From Dyella sp. A6 (GTDB lineage Bacteria; Pseudomonadota; Gammaproteobacteria; Xanthomonadales; Rhodanobacteraceae), in contig NZ_CP132911.1 in NCBI RefSeq assembly GCF_036320485.1, forward strand, positions 1,054,001 to 1,118,000: DNA of 64,000 nucleotides, given 5' to 3'. Under the pieces are notes generated by a model. The model saw nothing but the letters and a program-made list of their open reading frames with translations, was not told the DNA's origin and ran no database searches. Both the position numbers and the translations under genes were made by a program. Position 1 is the stretch's first letter; every line of letters begins with the position of its first letter. This document shows, in pieces, positions 28,366 through 37,762 of this stretch.

Positions 28366-29187
28366 CTACAGGCCCAGCAGCAGCAGGCCGAGCGCGAACA
28401 GCGGCATGGCGGCGAACACGCTGTCGAAGCGGTCCAGCAGGCCGCCGTGGCCGGGAAAGAGTGCGCCGGAGTCCTTCACCTGCGCGTGGCGCTTCATCAG
28501 GCTCTCGAGCAGGTCGCCCACGATCGATACGGCGACCACCAGCAGGGCCAGCACCGCCAGGCCGATCAGGCGCGCGTCGCGGACGCCCAGCAGCCAGCCG
28601 CCGACCAGCATCACCAGCATGCCGGCCACCAGCGCGCCCCAGGCGCCGGCCCAGGTCTTGCCGGGGCTGATCTGCGGGGCCAGCTTGCGGCGGCCGAACT
28701 GGCGTCCGCTGAAATAGGCGCCGATATCGGCGGCCCATACCGTGCACAGGGCAAGCAATGTCCACAGGTGGCCGTGCGGGTGGTTGTCACCGTGCACGCG
28801 GAGCAGTGCCACCCAGGCCGGAATGATCACGAAGGCGCCGGCCAGCAGCTTAATGTTGCGGTTTTCCGTCGTGGGCGCGGCACCAAAGGCGAAGTGGCGC
28901 AGCCACACGCAGGCGAGCAGCCACCACATCACGCCAGCGACCAGCAGCAGCGACCACAGTGCCGGGCTGCGCAGATGCCAGAGCGCGGCAAACAGGGCGG
29001 CCTGTACGGCCAGCACGGCCAGCCGCGGGCCGGTCGTGCGCAGGCCGGCCAGTCGGGTCCATTCCCAGCCGGCGCCGATGAAGGCCGCGGCCGCGGCCGC
29101 GGCAAACACCTTCTCCGGCGACAGCAGCACGATCAGTATGGCCAGCGGTGCGAGGATGACGGCGGTAATGATGCGCTGGATCAGCAT
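28366..29187 (-). CDS. cdsA: CdsA, phosphatidate cytidylyltransferase
   Basis: A 273-aa integral membrane enzyme making CDP-diacylglycerol from phosphatidic acid and CTP, feeding all phospholipid synthesis. It has many transmembrane helices and the diagnostic signature running from SLMKRHAQVKDSGALF to PGHGGLLDRFD near the C-terminus. GKTWAGAWGALVAGM precedes it. The ATG at 29187 (MLIQRIITAV) overlaps the uppS 3' end by 7 bp; upstream open frame is uppS antisense-frame sequence without similarity. E. coli CdsA is 285 aa. Confidence 0.95.
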   Translation of the reverse strand: MLIQRIITAVILAPLAILIVLLSPEKVFAAAAAAAFIGAGWEWTRLAGLRTTGPRLAVLAVQAALFAALWHLRSPALWSLLLVAGVMWWLLACVWLRHFAFGAAPTTENRNIKLLAGAFVIIPAWVALLRVHGDNHPHGHLWTLLALCTVWAADIGAYFSGRQFGRRKLAPQISPGKTWAGAWGALVAGMLVMLVGGWLLGVRDARLIGLAVLALLVVAVSIVGDLLESLMKRHAQVKDSGALFPGHGGLLDRFDSVFAAMPLFALGLLLLGL

Positions 29188-29966
29188 GCGGGATTCCGGG
29201 AGCGGGCGACCTGGTCGCCGGTGCGGCCGTAGCGGCGTTCCCGACCAGCATAGTCGGCGATCGCCTGCTGCAGGCAGGTCTGGTCGAAATCCGGCCACAG
29301 CGTGTCGGTGAAATAGAGTTCGGCGTAGGCCAGCTGCCACAGCAGGAAGTTGCTGACGCGGCGCTCCCCGCCGGTACGCACGAACAGGTCCAGCGGAGGC
29401 AGCTCGGCCAGGCTCATCCATTTGCCGAGCGTGGCTTCGCCGATCTCCTCCACGCGCATCTCGCCGCGCTCGACCGCGCGGGCGGCATGGCGTGCGGCCT
29501 GCGTGATATCCCAGCGGCCCCCGTAGTTGACGGCCACGTTCAGGTGCAGGCGGTCATTGTCCGACGTGCGCTTCATGGCGTCCTGCATGCTCTTCTGCAG
29601 GGTGTCGCTGAAGGCGTCCAGGTCACCGATGAAACGCAGGCGAACACCCTGTTCGTGCAGTTCGTCGACTTCCTTGCTCAACGCGCGCAGGAACAGCGCC
29701 ATCAATGCGCTGACTTCCTCTTCCGGGCGTTGCCAGTTCTCGCTGGAGAAGGCGAACAGAGTGAGCGCGCCGACGCCTTGGCGCAGGCAGCCCTCGACGA
29801 CCTCGCGCACGGCCTTGCGTCCCGCGTTGTGGCCAAAGCTGCGTGGGCGGTGGCGGGCCTTGGCCCAGCGCCCGTTGCCATCCATCACGATGGCGATATG
29901 GCGCGGAATGGCTGGCGTGGAAGTCATTGGCTGGTCCGAGCCATGCTGCTTTCCCGTCGTGGACAT
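29181..29966 (-). CDS. uppS: UppS, undecaprenyl diphosphate synthase
   Basis: A cis-prenyltransferase producing the C55 carrier precursor for peptidoglycan and LPS, using FPP from IspA. Motifs: HIAIVMDGNGRWAKAR, TLFAFSSENWQRP, NYGGRWDITQAAR and the C-terminal RTGGERRVSNFLLWQLAYAE. The ATG at 29966 (261 aa) is used because AGGGG lies upstream and the MDGNGRWA motif then falls near residue 28, close to E. coli. An alternative ATG at 29927 gives 248 aa. It overlaps cdsA by 7 bp. Confidence 0.95.
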   Translation of the reverse strand: MSTTGKQHGSDQPMTSTPAIPRHIAIVMDGNGRWAKARHRPRSFGHNAGRKAVREVVEGCLRQGVGALTLFAFSSENWQRPEEEVSALMALFLRALSKEVDELHEQGVRLRFIGDLDAFSDTLQKSMQDAMKRTSDNDRLHLNVAVNYGGRWDITQAARHAARAVERGEMRVEEIGEATLGKWMSLAELPPLDLFVRTGGERRVSNFLLWQLAYAELYFTDTLWPDFDQTCLQQAIADYAGRERRYGRTGDQVARSRNPAC

Positions 29967-30169
29967 CCAGCCCCTGACGGGGTGGAGCCTGGATTCGCGC
30001 CGGTGGTGTCGGCGAGGTGTCGCGCGATCCGTCCGGCGCGGTGGTGGTCGTCCATCGAGCTAGCGGTCCGGAACCGTGATGGCCGGGGGGCCGCAGGCGA
30101 AGACGCCGGCATGCTGGCTGCTGCGCGGAGCATTTCCTGAGCGTGCGGCGTCATCCCGGTCCGGCCCGT

Positions 30170-30727
30170 TCAGATGGACATCAGTTCGTCTTCCTTGGCC
30201 TTGACCACGGCATCGACTTCCTTCACGAAGCGATCGGTCAGCTTCTGGATGTCGTCATCGGCGCGGCGCTCGTCGTCCTCGGTGATCTGCTTGTCCTTGA
30301 GCAGATCCTTGGCCTTCTGCATCGCGTCGCGGCGCACGTTGCGGATCGCGATCTTGGCGTTTTCGCCTTCGTGCGCCACGTGCTTGGCCAGCTCCTTGCG
30401 GCGTTCCTCGGTGAGCGGCGGCATGTTCAGCCGGATCACGGTGCCCGCGGTGGTCGGCGTGATGCCGACGTCGGAGGCCATGATCGCTTTCTCGACCGGG
30501 GCGACCAGGGTCTTGTCGAATGGCGTGATGATGATCGAGCGGGCATCGCCCAGCGAGATCGAGGCCACTTGGTTCAGCGGCATTTCCGAGCCATAGGCCG
30601 GCACGCGGATATTTTCCACCAGCGCGGTGCTGGCGCGACCGGTGCGCAGCCGGGTCAGTTCGTGCTTGAGGGCGTCGATGCTCTTGCCCATGCGGGTTTG
30701 GGCATCGGTCTTGATGTCATTGAGCAT
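30170..30727 (-). CDS. frr: Frr, ribosome recycling factor
   Basis: A 185-aa ribosome recycling factor (E. coli also 185 aa) that, with EF-G, splits post-termination ribosomes. The two-domain signature is visible: RMGKSIDALKHELTRLRTGR near the start, then LNMPPLTEERRKELAKHVAH and VRRDAMQKAKDLLKDKQITE. It follows pyrH by 112 bp and precedes uppS by 203 bp, the standard order tsf-pyrH-frr-uppS. Confidence 0.97.
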   Translation of the reverse strand: MLNDIKTDAQTRMGKSIDALKHELTRLRTGRASTALVENIRVPAYGSEMPLNQVASISLGDARSIIITPFDKTLVAPVEKAIMASDVGITPTTAGTVIRLNMPPLTEERRKELAKHVAHEGENAKIAIRNVRRDAMQKAKDLLKDKQITEDDERRADDDIQKLTDRFVKEVDAVVKAKEDELMSI

Positions 30728-30839
30728 GGTGCGTTTTCCGGTGAACCAGGCAAGCCGATGAGTATAGCAGGCGGCAACTGGCCGGATGGGCCGGGGTTGT
30801 CCTGGACGGGGTTGGGCTGGGTGGGCGGTGGACGCCGGA

Positions 30840-31562
30840 TCAGCCGGCGTCGACCAGTGTGCCGACCGGTTCGCCGCGCAGGATGCGCATCAGGTTGCCG
30901 GGGACAGTCATGTCGTAGATGCGCATCGGCATGTGGTCGTCGCGGCACAGCGCGATGGCGGCCGTGTCCATCACCGCCAGCTTGCGTTCGATCACCTCGT
31001 CGTAGGTAAGGTGGTCGTAGCGGCGTGCGTCGGCGTGCTTGGCCGGGTCGGCGGTATACACGCCGTCCACCTTGGTGGCCTTGAGCAGCAGGTCGGCGCC
31101 GATCTCGACGGCGCGCAGCGCGGCGGCCGAGTCGGTGGTGAAGAACGGGTTGCCGATGCCGGCCGCGAACAGCACGATGCGGCCCTTCTCGATATGGCGG
31201 ATGGCGCGGCGGCGGATGAAGTCTTCGGCCACGTCGTGGATCTGGATCGCGCTCATCACGCGGGCGTAGCCGCCGCGCTTCTCGATCGCGTCCTGCATGG
31301 CCAGGGCATTCATGACCGTGGCGAGCATGCCCATGTGGTCGCCGGTGACACGGTCCATGCCGGCGGCGGCGAGGCCGGCGCCGCGGAAGATGTTGCCGCC
31401 GCCGATGACCACGCCGACCTGTATTCCGGCTTTCTGGACCTCGATGATTTCGTCGGCCAGACGGCCGATCACCTTCGGATCGATGCCGTAGTCCCCGTCA
31501 CCCATCAGTGCTTCACCGGAGAGCTTCAGCAGGATGCGGTGATACGTGGGCTGGTCGCTCAT
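30840..31562 (-). CDS. pyrH: PyrH, UMP kinase
   Basis: A 240-aa hexameric UMP kinase of the amino-acid-kinase fold, phosphorylating UMP to UDP in pyrimidine synthesis. [20 protein letters not shown] gives the ATP-binding start; [20 protein letters not shown] and [14 protein letters not shown] are diagnostic. Length equals E. coli PyrH (241 aa). It lies 201 bp after tsf with a clear terminator between them (31681-31710), so it likely has its own promoter in the 31563-31680 segment. Confidence 0.97.
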   Translation of the reverse strand: MSDQPTYHRILLKLSGEALMGDGDYGIDPKVIGRLADEIIEVQKAGIQVGVVIGGGNIFRGAGLAAAGMDRVTGDHMGMLATVMNALAMQDAIEKRGGYARVMSAIQIHDVAEDFIRRRAIRHIEKGRIVLFAAGIGNPFFTTDSAAALRAVEIGADLLLKATKVDGVYTADPAKHADARRYDHLTYDEVIERKLAVMDTAAIALCRDDHMPMRIYDMTVPGNLMRILRGEPVGTLVDAG

Positions 31563-31680
31563 GGGGGCTCCGGATTGTGGGGGTTAAACCGTTCTATTAT
31601 AGCCGTGTGACGGTGGTCATGCGGTGTTTTTTGTCCGGAGAATGCTGCCCGGTGCATGCCACGTCCGGAGGCCGGGCAAA

Positions 31681-31710
31681 ACAAAGGCCGCGATGAATCG
31701 CGGCCTTTGT
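31681..31710 (-). terminator. Terminator of the rpsB-tsf operon
   Basis: Perfect 13-bp arms ACAAAGGCCGCGA (31681-31693) and TCGCGGCCTTTGT (31698-31710) flank a 4-nt loop, with TTTTG following in the minus direction. It lies 53 bp after the tsf stop and is a strong intrinsic terminator. On the plus strand it is followed by TTGC only, so it mainly serves the minus strand. Confidence 0.85.
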
Positions 31711-31763
31711 TTGCAGCAAGCACCGGTGCTACCGCGCCAGGTGCGGGTGCCGCGGGTTGGCGA

Positions 31764-32642
31764 TCAGACCTGCATCGCCTTCGCCACTTCTGCGGCGTAG
31801 TCTTCCTGCACCTTCTCGATGCCTTCGCCGACGGCCAGGCGGGCCACCGCCACCACTTCGGCGCCGTCCTTCTTCAGAGCGTCGCCGACGGTCACGTTGG
31901 TGTCCAGCACGTAGGCCTGGCCGAGCAGGGTCACCTCGGACACGATCTTGTTGATCTTGCCGGAGATGATCTTGTCCAGGATGTCGGCAGGCTTGGCCTT
32001 GTCCTTGTCGGACATCTGGCTCAGCGCGATTTCCTTTTCCTTCTGCACGAAGTCGGCCGGGACGTCCTCGGCCTTGACGTACTGCGGGTTCATCGCCGCC
32101 ACGTGCATGGCCAGGCCCTTGGCCAGCTCCTCGGAGCCGCCCTTCAGGGCCACCAGTACGCCGATGCGGCCGCCGTGGATGTAGCTGCCGATCACGCCGT
32201 CGGTCTCGACGCGGGCGATGCGGCGCACTTCGATCTTCTCGCCGATGGTGGCGATCAGTGCCTTGGCGCCTTCCTCGACGTTGCTGGCGCCCGGGAACGC
32301 GGCAGCCTTCAGTGCGTCGATGTCGGCCGCGCCGGATTCCAGCGCCACCGTGGCGACGGTGTCGCTGAACTTCACGAAGTCGGGGTTCTTGGTGACGAAG
32401 TCGGTTTCGCAGTTGACCTCGACCAGCACGGCCTTGCCGCCGGCCTGGGCGGAGACGATGCGACCTTCGGCGGCCACGCGGTCGGCCTTCTTGTCAGCCT
32501 TGGCCAGGCCGGACTTGCGCAGCCACTCCATCGCCACGTCGATGTCGCCGTTGTTTTCAACCAGCGCCTTCTTGCATTCCATCATGCCGGCACCGGAACG
32601 CTCGCGCAGTTCCTTGACCAGTTGTGCGGAAATGTTGCTCAT
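31764..32642 (-). CDS. tsf: Tsf, elongation factor Ts
   Basis: A 292-aa guanine nucleotide exchange factor for EF-Tu. The N-terminal UBA-like region [20 protein letters not shown] and the conserved core [20 protein letters not shown] are intact, followed by two coiled sub-domains ([12 protein letters not shown]). It is cotranscribed with rpsB, separated by 57 bp that contain a GC hairpin. E. coli Tsf is 283 aa. Confidence 0.97.
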   Translation of the reverse strand: MSNISAQLVKELRERSGAGMMECKKALVENNGDIDVAMEWLRKSGLAKADKKADRVAAEGRIVSAQAGGKAVLVEVNCETDFVTKNPDFVKFSDTVATVALESGAADIDALKAAAFPGASNVEEGAKALIATIGEKIEVRRIARVETDGVIGSYIHGGRIGVLVALKGGSEELAKGLAMHVAAMNPQYVKAEDVPADFVQKEKEIALSQMSDKDKAKPADILDKIISGKINKIVSEVTLLGQAYVLDTNVTVGDALKKDGAEVVAVARLAVGEGIEKVQEDYAAEVAKAMQV

Positions 32643-32663
32643 CAGGTTTCCTCGATGCTTGAT

Positions 32664-32690
32664 GCCCGGCGGCTGAGGTCGCCGCCGGGC
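32664..32690 (-). other. Stem-loop in the rpsB-tsf spacer
   Basis: GCCCGGCGGC (32664-32673) and GCCGCCGGGC (32681-32690) form a 10-bp GC stem with a 7-nt loop in the 57-bp spacer. No T-run follows, so it may be an attenuator, processing or mRNA-stability element and not a full terminator. Confidence 0.5.
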
Positions 32691-32699
32691 GGGGATTGC

Positions 32700-33557
32700 T
32701 TACTCGGCGGAAGGTGCGCCGGTGCGCTGGCCGCGGCCACCGTCACGGCGCGGAGCACCCTTCTTGGCCGGGGCGCGGCGCGGAGCGGCCTTGCGCTCTT
32801 CGTCCTTGGCGACCGGGTTGCCTTCTTCGTCCAGCTCGACGAACTCGTTGGCGTCGCCCTGGGCGGCGGCCGGTGCGGCGGCCTTGCCTTCCAGGATCGA
32901 GTCGGCCGCGGCGCGGGCGTACAACTGGATGGCGCGGATGGCGTCGTCATTGCCCGGGATGGCGTAGTCCACCAGCTCCGGGTTGTAGTTGGTGTCGACC
33001 ACGGCGACCACCGGGATGCCGAGCTTCTTGGCTTCCTGCACGGCGATGTCCTCGTGGCCGATGTCGACCACGAACAGGGCGTCGGGCAGGCGGTTCATGT
33101 TCTTGATGCCGCCCAGCGAGTTTTCCAGCTTGTCGCGCTCGCGTCGGCGGGCCAGCACTTCGTGCTTGACCAGCTTGTCGAACGAGCCGTCGGTCTCGGC
33201 CGCTTCCAGTTCCTTCAGGCGGGCCACCGACTGCTTCACGGTGCGGAAGTTGGTCAGCATGCCACCCAGCCAGCGGGCGGTAACGAAAGGCATGCCGGCA
33301 CGTGCGGCTTCTTCGGCCAGCGGCTCACGGGCGGAGCGCTTGGTGCCGACGAACAGGATGGTGCCGCGCTTCTGGGCCACGCCGGACAGGAAGTTCATCG
33401 CGTCGGTGAACAGCGGCAGGGTCTTTTCCAGATTGATGATGTGGATCTTGCCGCGCGCGCCGAAGATGTACGGGGCCATCTTCGGGTTCCAGTAACGGGT
33501 CTGGTGACCGAAATGCACGCCAGCTTCGAGCATCTGGCGCATGGTGACTTGAGCCAT
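32700..33557 (-). CDS. rpsB: RpsB, 30S ribosomal protein S2, with extended tail
   Basis: A 285-aa ribosomal protein S2. The core is standard: [40 protein letters not shown] and [20 protein letters not shown]. After about residue 235 it carries an extra tail of some 45 residues rich in Ala, Arg, Lys and Pro ([20 protein letters not shown]) absent from E. coli S2 (241 aa). The ATG at 33557 (MAQVTMRQ) is chosen. It heads the rpsB-tsf operon and is divergent from map, as in many gammaproteobacteria. Confidence 0.97.
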   Translation of the reverse strand: MAQVTMRQMLEAGVHFGHQTRYWNPKMAPYIFGARGKIHIINLEKTLPLFTDAMNFLSGVAQKRGTILFVGTKRSAREPLAEEAARAGMPFVTARWLGGMLTNFRTVKQSVARLKELEAAETDGSFDKLVKHEVLARRRERDKLENSLGGIKNMNRLPDALFVVDIGHEDIAVQEAKKLGIPVVAVVDTNYNPELVDYAIPGNDDAIRAIQLYARAAADSILEGKAAAPAAAQGDANEFVELDEEGNPVAKDEERKAAPRRAPAKKGAPRRDGGRGQRTGAPSAE

Positions 33558-33789
33558 GGGTGTAACTCCGAATTGTGTGGGCCGGTAGGCCCGGGGGTTG
33601 GGACCTCCACGCATCCCCGTGCTCGACCGCGGTGCCTCCGTATGGCGGAAGCGGCCGCAGCACCCCGAGCGCGGTGCCGATGCGTGTGTGGCGTTGGTTT
33701 GGGGTTGTACCGCAGGACGGTTACAATTCCCGTTCGTTTTGCGATGCGATGGCGTGAAATGCGCCTTGTGCAGCCTGCAAAACCGGGCA

Positions 33790-33819
33790 ATTGTAGCCGG
33801 TGTGCCGGCGTCGCGGCAA
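33790..33819 (-). promoter_or_regulatory. Candidate rpsB promoter in the rpsB-map divergent region
   Basis: Reading the minus strand, TTGCCG (33819-33814) and TACAAT (33795-33790) are spaced by 18 bp, a fair sigma-70 match about 233 bp before rpsB. The 305-bp region 33558-33862 otherwise has no gene. It includes a GGGCC-GGTA-GGCCC hairpin near 33580 in the rpsB leader, where ribosomal-protein autoregulation is plausible. Confidence 0.4.
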
Positions 33820-33862
33820 GTCGCTGGATTTCAAGCGTTTGTGCCGCCATATGGGCGAGATC

Positions 33863-34627
33863 ATGGCCATTAACCTGAAAACTTCCGAAGACCTTGCAGG
33901 CATGCGCGTTGCCGGCCAGCTGGCGGCCGAGGTGCTGGCGCTGCTCAAGGAACACGTCAAGCCGGGCGTCACCACCGAGGAGCTGGACCGCATCGCCTAC
34001 GAGCACATCGTCAATGTGCAGAAGGCGATTCCCGCCAACGTGGGCTACCACGGGTTCCCCAAGACGCTGTGCACCTCGGTCAATCACGTGATCTGCCACG
34101 GGATTCCGACCCCGGGCAAGGTGCTCAAGGACGGCGACATCATCAACCTCGACGTCACTGTCATCAAGGACGGCTGGCACGGGGACACCAGCCGCATGTA
34201 TTTCGTCGGCACCCCGTCGGTGCTGGCCAAGCGGCTGGTCGAGACCACCCACGAGGCGATGATGCGCGGCATCCAGGCAGTACGCCCCGGCGCGACCCTG
34301 GGCGACGTCGGGCATGCCATCCAGAAGCACGCCGAAGCGGCGGGTTTCTCGGTGGTGCGCGAGTACTGCGGGCACGGCATCGGCAAGGTCTACCACGACG
34401 AGCCGCAGGTGCTGCATTACGGCAAGCCGGGTGCGGGTATCGAGCTGAAGAAGGGCATGACCTTCACCATCGAGCCGATGATCAACGCCGGCAAGGCGCA
34501 GACCAAGCAGCTGCCGGACGGCTGGACCGTAGTGACCAAGGATCACTCGCTGTCGGCGCAGTGGGAGCACACCCTGGCAGTCACCGACGACGGATTCGAG
34601 ATCCTCACCCCGTGGCCGGACGCCTGA
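33863..34627 (+). CDS. map: Map, methionine aminopeptidase type I
   Basis: A 254-aa metalloenzyme removing N-terminal Met from nascent proteins. The five metal ligands lie in conserved contexts: NLDVTVIKDGWHGDTSRMYF (two Asp), REYCGHGIGKVYHDEP (His), TFTIEPMINAGKAQT (Glu) and SAQWEHTLAVTDDG (Glu). The ATG at 33863 has a GGCGAGA element six bases upstream; earlier in-frame ATGs lack family similarity. It is divergent from rpsB and is followed on the same strand by a small membrane protein gene and glnD. Confidence 0.96.
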   Translation: MAINLKTSEDLAGMRVAGQLAAEVLALLKEHVKPGVTTEELDRIAYEHIVNVQKAIPANVGYHGFPKTLCTSVNHVICHGIPTPGKVLKDGDIINLDVTVIKDGWHGDTSRMYFVGTPSVLAKRLVETTHEAMMRGIQAVRPGATLGDVGHAIQKHAEAAGFSVVREYCGHGIGKVYHDEPQVLHYGKPGAGIELKKGMTFTIEPMINAGKAQTKQLPDGWTVVTKDHSLSAQWEHTLAVTDDGFEILTPWPDA

Positions 34628-34660
34628 GGTCGCACGCGTGGCCCTGCCGCGGGTGACGTC

Positions 34661-34942
34661 ATGAGCGTCGTGCTTGTGGTCTCCATGGCGCTGATCGCGC
34701 TCTGCATCCTGTGGCTGCCGACCTATTCGATGGCCCTGCTGCTGCGCGGTCTGGGCGTGGCCGGCTCCTTCGCCGGCCTGCGGGTGATCATGCCGCTGCA
34801 GCTGCTGGCCGTCGTCGTCACGGGCTGGCTGGCCCATCAGTTGGGACTCGCCAACCCCGCCGGCTACGTGCTGGCGATCCTGCTGGCCTCCAGTTTCGTC
34901 GGCGTCTTCATCGTGTGGCGTCGTCGGCATCGGGGCGTTTGA
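34661..34942 (+). CDS. Small hydrophobic membrane protein of unknown function
   Basis: A 93-aa protein inserted between map and glnD, which are adjacent in E. coli. It has three likely membrane helices (about residues 2-28, 40-61 and 66-87) and ends in a basic cluster VWRRRHRGV. No charged or catalytic motif stands out and I do not recognise a family. Codon and base usage match its neighbours, the start ATG is 33 bp after map and glnD follows 31 bp later, so it is probably a real cotranscribed gene. Confidence 0.65.
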   Translation: MSVVLVVSMALIALCILWLPTYSMALLLRGLGVAGSFAGLRVIMPLQLLAVVVTGWLAHQLGLANPAGYVLAILLASSFVGVFIVWRRRHRGV

Positions 34943-34973
34943 TTCGCGGCCAAGCCGTGCTGTACTGGTCGGC

Positions 34974-37628
34974 ATGACGACCGAAACTGCCCGACTGCGT
35001 TTGCCTCCCTTGCCGCGCCTGCCCACGGCGGTGCCGCGCTCCGGTGTGTCCGTCGATGCCCGTCGTGCCCTGCGGCAATTGCTGGGGGACGTCGATCGGC
35101 AGCTGGCTAACGCCTTCCGCGATGGCATGGATGCTGGTGCGCTTGCCAAGCGGCGTGCCGAGTCGGTGACGCGCATCGTGGCGCATGTCTGGCATGCCTG
35201 CCTGGGCGAAGTGTCCGGCGCCGCGCTGTTCGCGGTCGGCGGCTTCGGCCGCGGCATGCTGTTTCCCTGTTCCGATGTCGACCTGCTGGTGCTGGCCGAA
35301 CATCCCGAGCCCTCGCGGCTGCGTGCACTCGAACAGTGTTTCGCGACCTTGTGGGACATCGGCCTCAAGGTCGGTCATGCGGTGCGCGAGCCGGCCCAGT
35401 GCCGCGCCCTGGCGGCCGAGGATGTGAGCGTTTTCACCAGCCTGCTGGACGCGCGGCGACTGGCCGGCGACCCGGCATTGGACGCCGTTCTGCGGGATAT
35501 CGTCGATGATCCTGCGCTGTGGCCGCCGCGTGAGTATCTGGCAGCGCGGCTGGCCGAACGCGATGCGCGGCATGCGCGTTTCGACGACACCGCCTACAAC
35601 CTTGAGCCCAACCTCAAGGACGGTCCCGGCGGTCTGCGCACGCTCGATTCGCTGCGCTGGCTGGGGCGTCGCCTTGCGCATGCGGGCGGTTTTGGCGACA
35701 TGCAGCTGGAGGGGCTGCTGGACCCGGCCGAGCGCGAAAGCCTGTGCGAAGCCGAGGAAACCCTGCGGCGCTACCGGTTCGCCCTGCATCTCGAGGCCGG
35801 GCGGCCGGAGGAACGGCTGCTGTTCGACTACCAGCGGGCACTGGCGGCACGGCTCGGTTTCGAGGACGAGCACGAGAAGAACCTGGGTGTCGAACAGTTC
35901 ATGCAGGGCTACTACCGCGCGGCCAGCCAGGTCGAGCGGCTTGGCGTGCAGATTGCCGAGCGTTTCGTCGAAATGCTGGAGCCGCCGCAAGTGGCGCAGC
36001 CGGTCGGTGACGACTTCGTGCGTTACGGATCGCGTGTGGCGGCCCGCGATCCGGAGCTTTTCATGCGCCGGCCGGCGGCACTGGTCGAGATCTTCATCGC
36101 ACGGCTCGACGAACCCGGACTGATCGGTTTCACCGCCGACACCATGCGGCGCATCCATCAGGCCACCGCCGTGCATGGTGCCACGCTGGGCGAGGACCCG
36201 CAGGCGCTGGACGCTTTCCTGCGCCTGCTGCGGCGTGGCGCGCGGGCGGTCGATGCGCTGTGGAGCATGAACCGGCATGGCCTGCTGGCGGCGGTGCTGC
36301 CGGCCTTTGGCACCGTGTTCGGACGCATGCAGTACGACCTGTTCCATGTCTATACGGTCGACGAGCACACCCTGCGCGTGCTGCACAACATGGCACGCTT
36401 CGCCGACCCGGAGGCACGCCGCGACTTTCCGATCGGCTGCGAAATCTGGCCCACTCTGGACAAGCCCGAGCTGATGCTGCTGGCGGGCCTGTTCCACGAC
36501 ATTGCCAAGGGGCGGGGCGGCGATCACTCGGTGCTGGGCGAGGACGACGCGCGGGCGTTCTGCGGCAAGCTGGGGCTGCCGGAGGAAGACGTCGAACTGG
36601 TTGCCTGGCTGGTGCGCTGGCACCTGCTGATGAGCGCGACCGCGCAGCGCCAGGACATCACCGATCCGGCCGTGGTGCAGCGTTTTGCCGACCAGGTCGG
36701 CGACTGGGCGCGGCTCGATCACCTGTACCTGATGACCGTGTCCGACATCATCGGTACCAGCCCGCGCCTGTGGAATGCCTGGAAGGATCGCCTGCTGGCC
36801 GACCTCTACACCTCGACGCGCTATGCGCTGCGCAGCGACGTGCAGCTGCCCATGCATGCCTCGGCACGCGTGCGTGAATGCCGCGAACGTGCCTTGAGTC
36901 TGCTGCGTGCCGAAGGCGTCGGAAGCGATGCGATCGCCACAATATGGGCCGACTTCCCCGACCTCAGCTTCCTGCGTCACCGGCCCGAGCAGATTGCCTG
37001 GCAGACCATGGCGATCTTGCGCGCAGGCGGAGCCACGACCCTGGTCGAGGTACATCCGTTCTCGGTGCGCGGCAGCACCGAGCTGTTCGTCTATGCGCCC
37101 GACCGCGACGGTCTGTTCGCCACTGTCACGGCCATGCTCGACCGCATGCGCTTCTCGGTGGTCGAGGCGCGGATTCTCAGTTCGCACACCGGGCGCGCGC
37201 TGGACACCTTCCTGCTGCTGGAATCGGAAACGCAGGAACCGGCCAGCCTGCCGCGTGCCGAGGAACTGCGCCAGCGCATGCAACGGGCGCTGGCCCAGGC
37301 CGCGCCGGTAGCGCCGGCCAAACGCAGCATGTCGCGGCACCTGAAGCATTTCCAGATGCCGCCGAAGATCGTGTTCAGCGCGGCCGGCGATCGCACCCAG
37401 CTGGCCCTGGTCTGCACGGATCGACCCGGCCTGCTGGCCGCGGCGGCGCAGGCCATGCTGGAAGCGGGTGTGCGCGTGCACGACGCGCGCATCGCCACCT
37501 TCGGCGAGCGGGTGGAAGATTTCTTCGAGGTGACCGATCGACATGACGCGCCGCTGTCGCCGCTGCTGCAGGACCGGCTTCTGCAGGCACTGGTGACGCG
37601 CGTCGGCAACGCCAAGGCCAGCGCCTGA
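34974..37628 (+). CDS. glnD: GlnD, bifunctional PII uridylyltransferase/uridylyl-removing enzyme
   Basis: An 884-aa nitrogen sensor (E. coli 890 aa) that uridylylates PII when glutamine is low and removes UMP when it is high. Domains in order: nucleotidyltransferase with GGFGRGMLFPCSDVDLLVL (about residue 85), PII-uridylyltransferase helical region, HD hydrolase with AGLFHDIAKGRGGDHSVLGE (about residue 505), and two C-terminal ACT domains (SVRGSTELFVYAPDRDGLFA; LALVCTDRPGLLAAAAQAML). All expected motifs are intact. It lies between map and dapD as in E. coli but with extra small genes on either side. Confidence 0.96.
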   Translation: MTTETARLRLPPLPRLPTAVPRSGVSVDARRALRQLLGDVDRQLANAFRDGMDAGALAKRRAESVTRIVAHVWHACLGEVSGAALFAVGGFGRGMLFPCSDVDLLVLAEHPEPSRLRALEQCFATLWDIGLKVGHAVREPAQCRALAAEDVSVFTSLLDARRLAGDPALDAVLRDIVDDPALWPPREYLAARLAERDARHARFDDTAYNLEPNLKDGPGGLRTLDSLRWLGRRLAHAGGFGDMQLEGLLDPAERESLCEAEETLRRYRFALHLEAGRPEERLLFDYQRALAARLGFEDEHEKNLGVEQFMQGYYRAASQVERLGVQIAERFVEMLEPPQVAQPVGDDFVRYGSRVAARDPELFMRRPAALVEIFIARLDEPGLIGFTADTMRRIHQATAVHGATLGEDPQALDAFLRLLRRGARAVDALWSMNRHGLLAAVLPAFGTVFGRMQYDLFHVYTVDEHTLRVLHNMARFADPEARRDFPIGCEIWPTLDKPELMLLAGLFHDIAKGRGGDHSVLGEDDARAFCGKLGLPEEDVELVAWLVRWHLLMSATAQRQDITDPAVVQRFADQVGDWARLDHLYLMTVSDIIGTSPRLWNAWKDRLLADLYTSTRYALRSDVQLPMHASARVRECRERALSLLRAEGVGSDAIATIWADFPDLSFLRHRPEQIAWQTMAILRAGGATTLVEVHPFSVRGSTELFVYAPDRDGLFATVTAMLDRMRFSVVEARILSSHTGRALDTFLLLESETQEPASLPRAEELRQRMQRALAQAAPVAPAKRSMSRHLKHFQMPPKIVFSAAGDRTQLALVCTDRPGLLAAAAQAMLEAGVRVHDARIATFGERVEDFFEVTDRHDAPLSPLLQDRLLQALVTRVGNAKASA

Positions 37629-37762
37629 CGCTGTCTTGCTGTCACATGGGTGTTCGTGCCGGCAGCGATCCGGTTAGCATGCGTCCCCCTTTTTTCATGC
37701 ATGCCGATAGCGCCGCACCGATGCGGCACCGCGCATGCCGATATCCCCGACTGGAGTATTTC

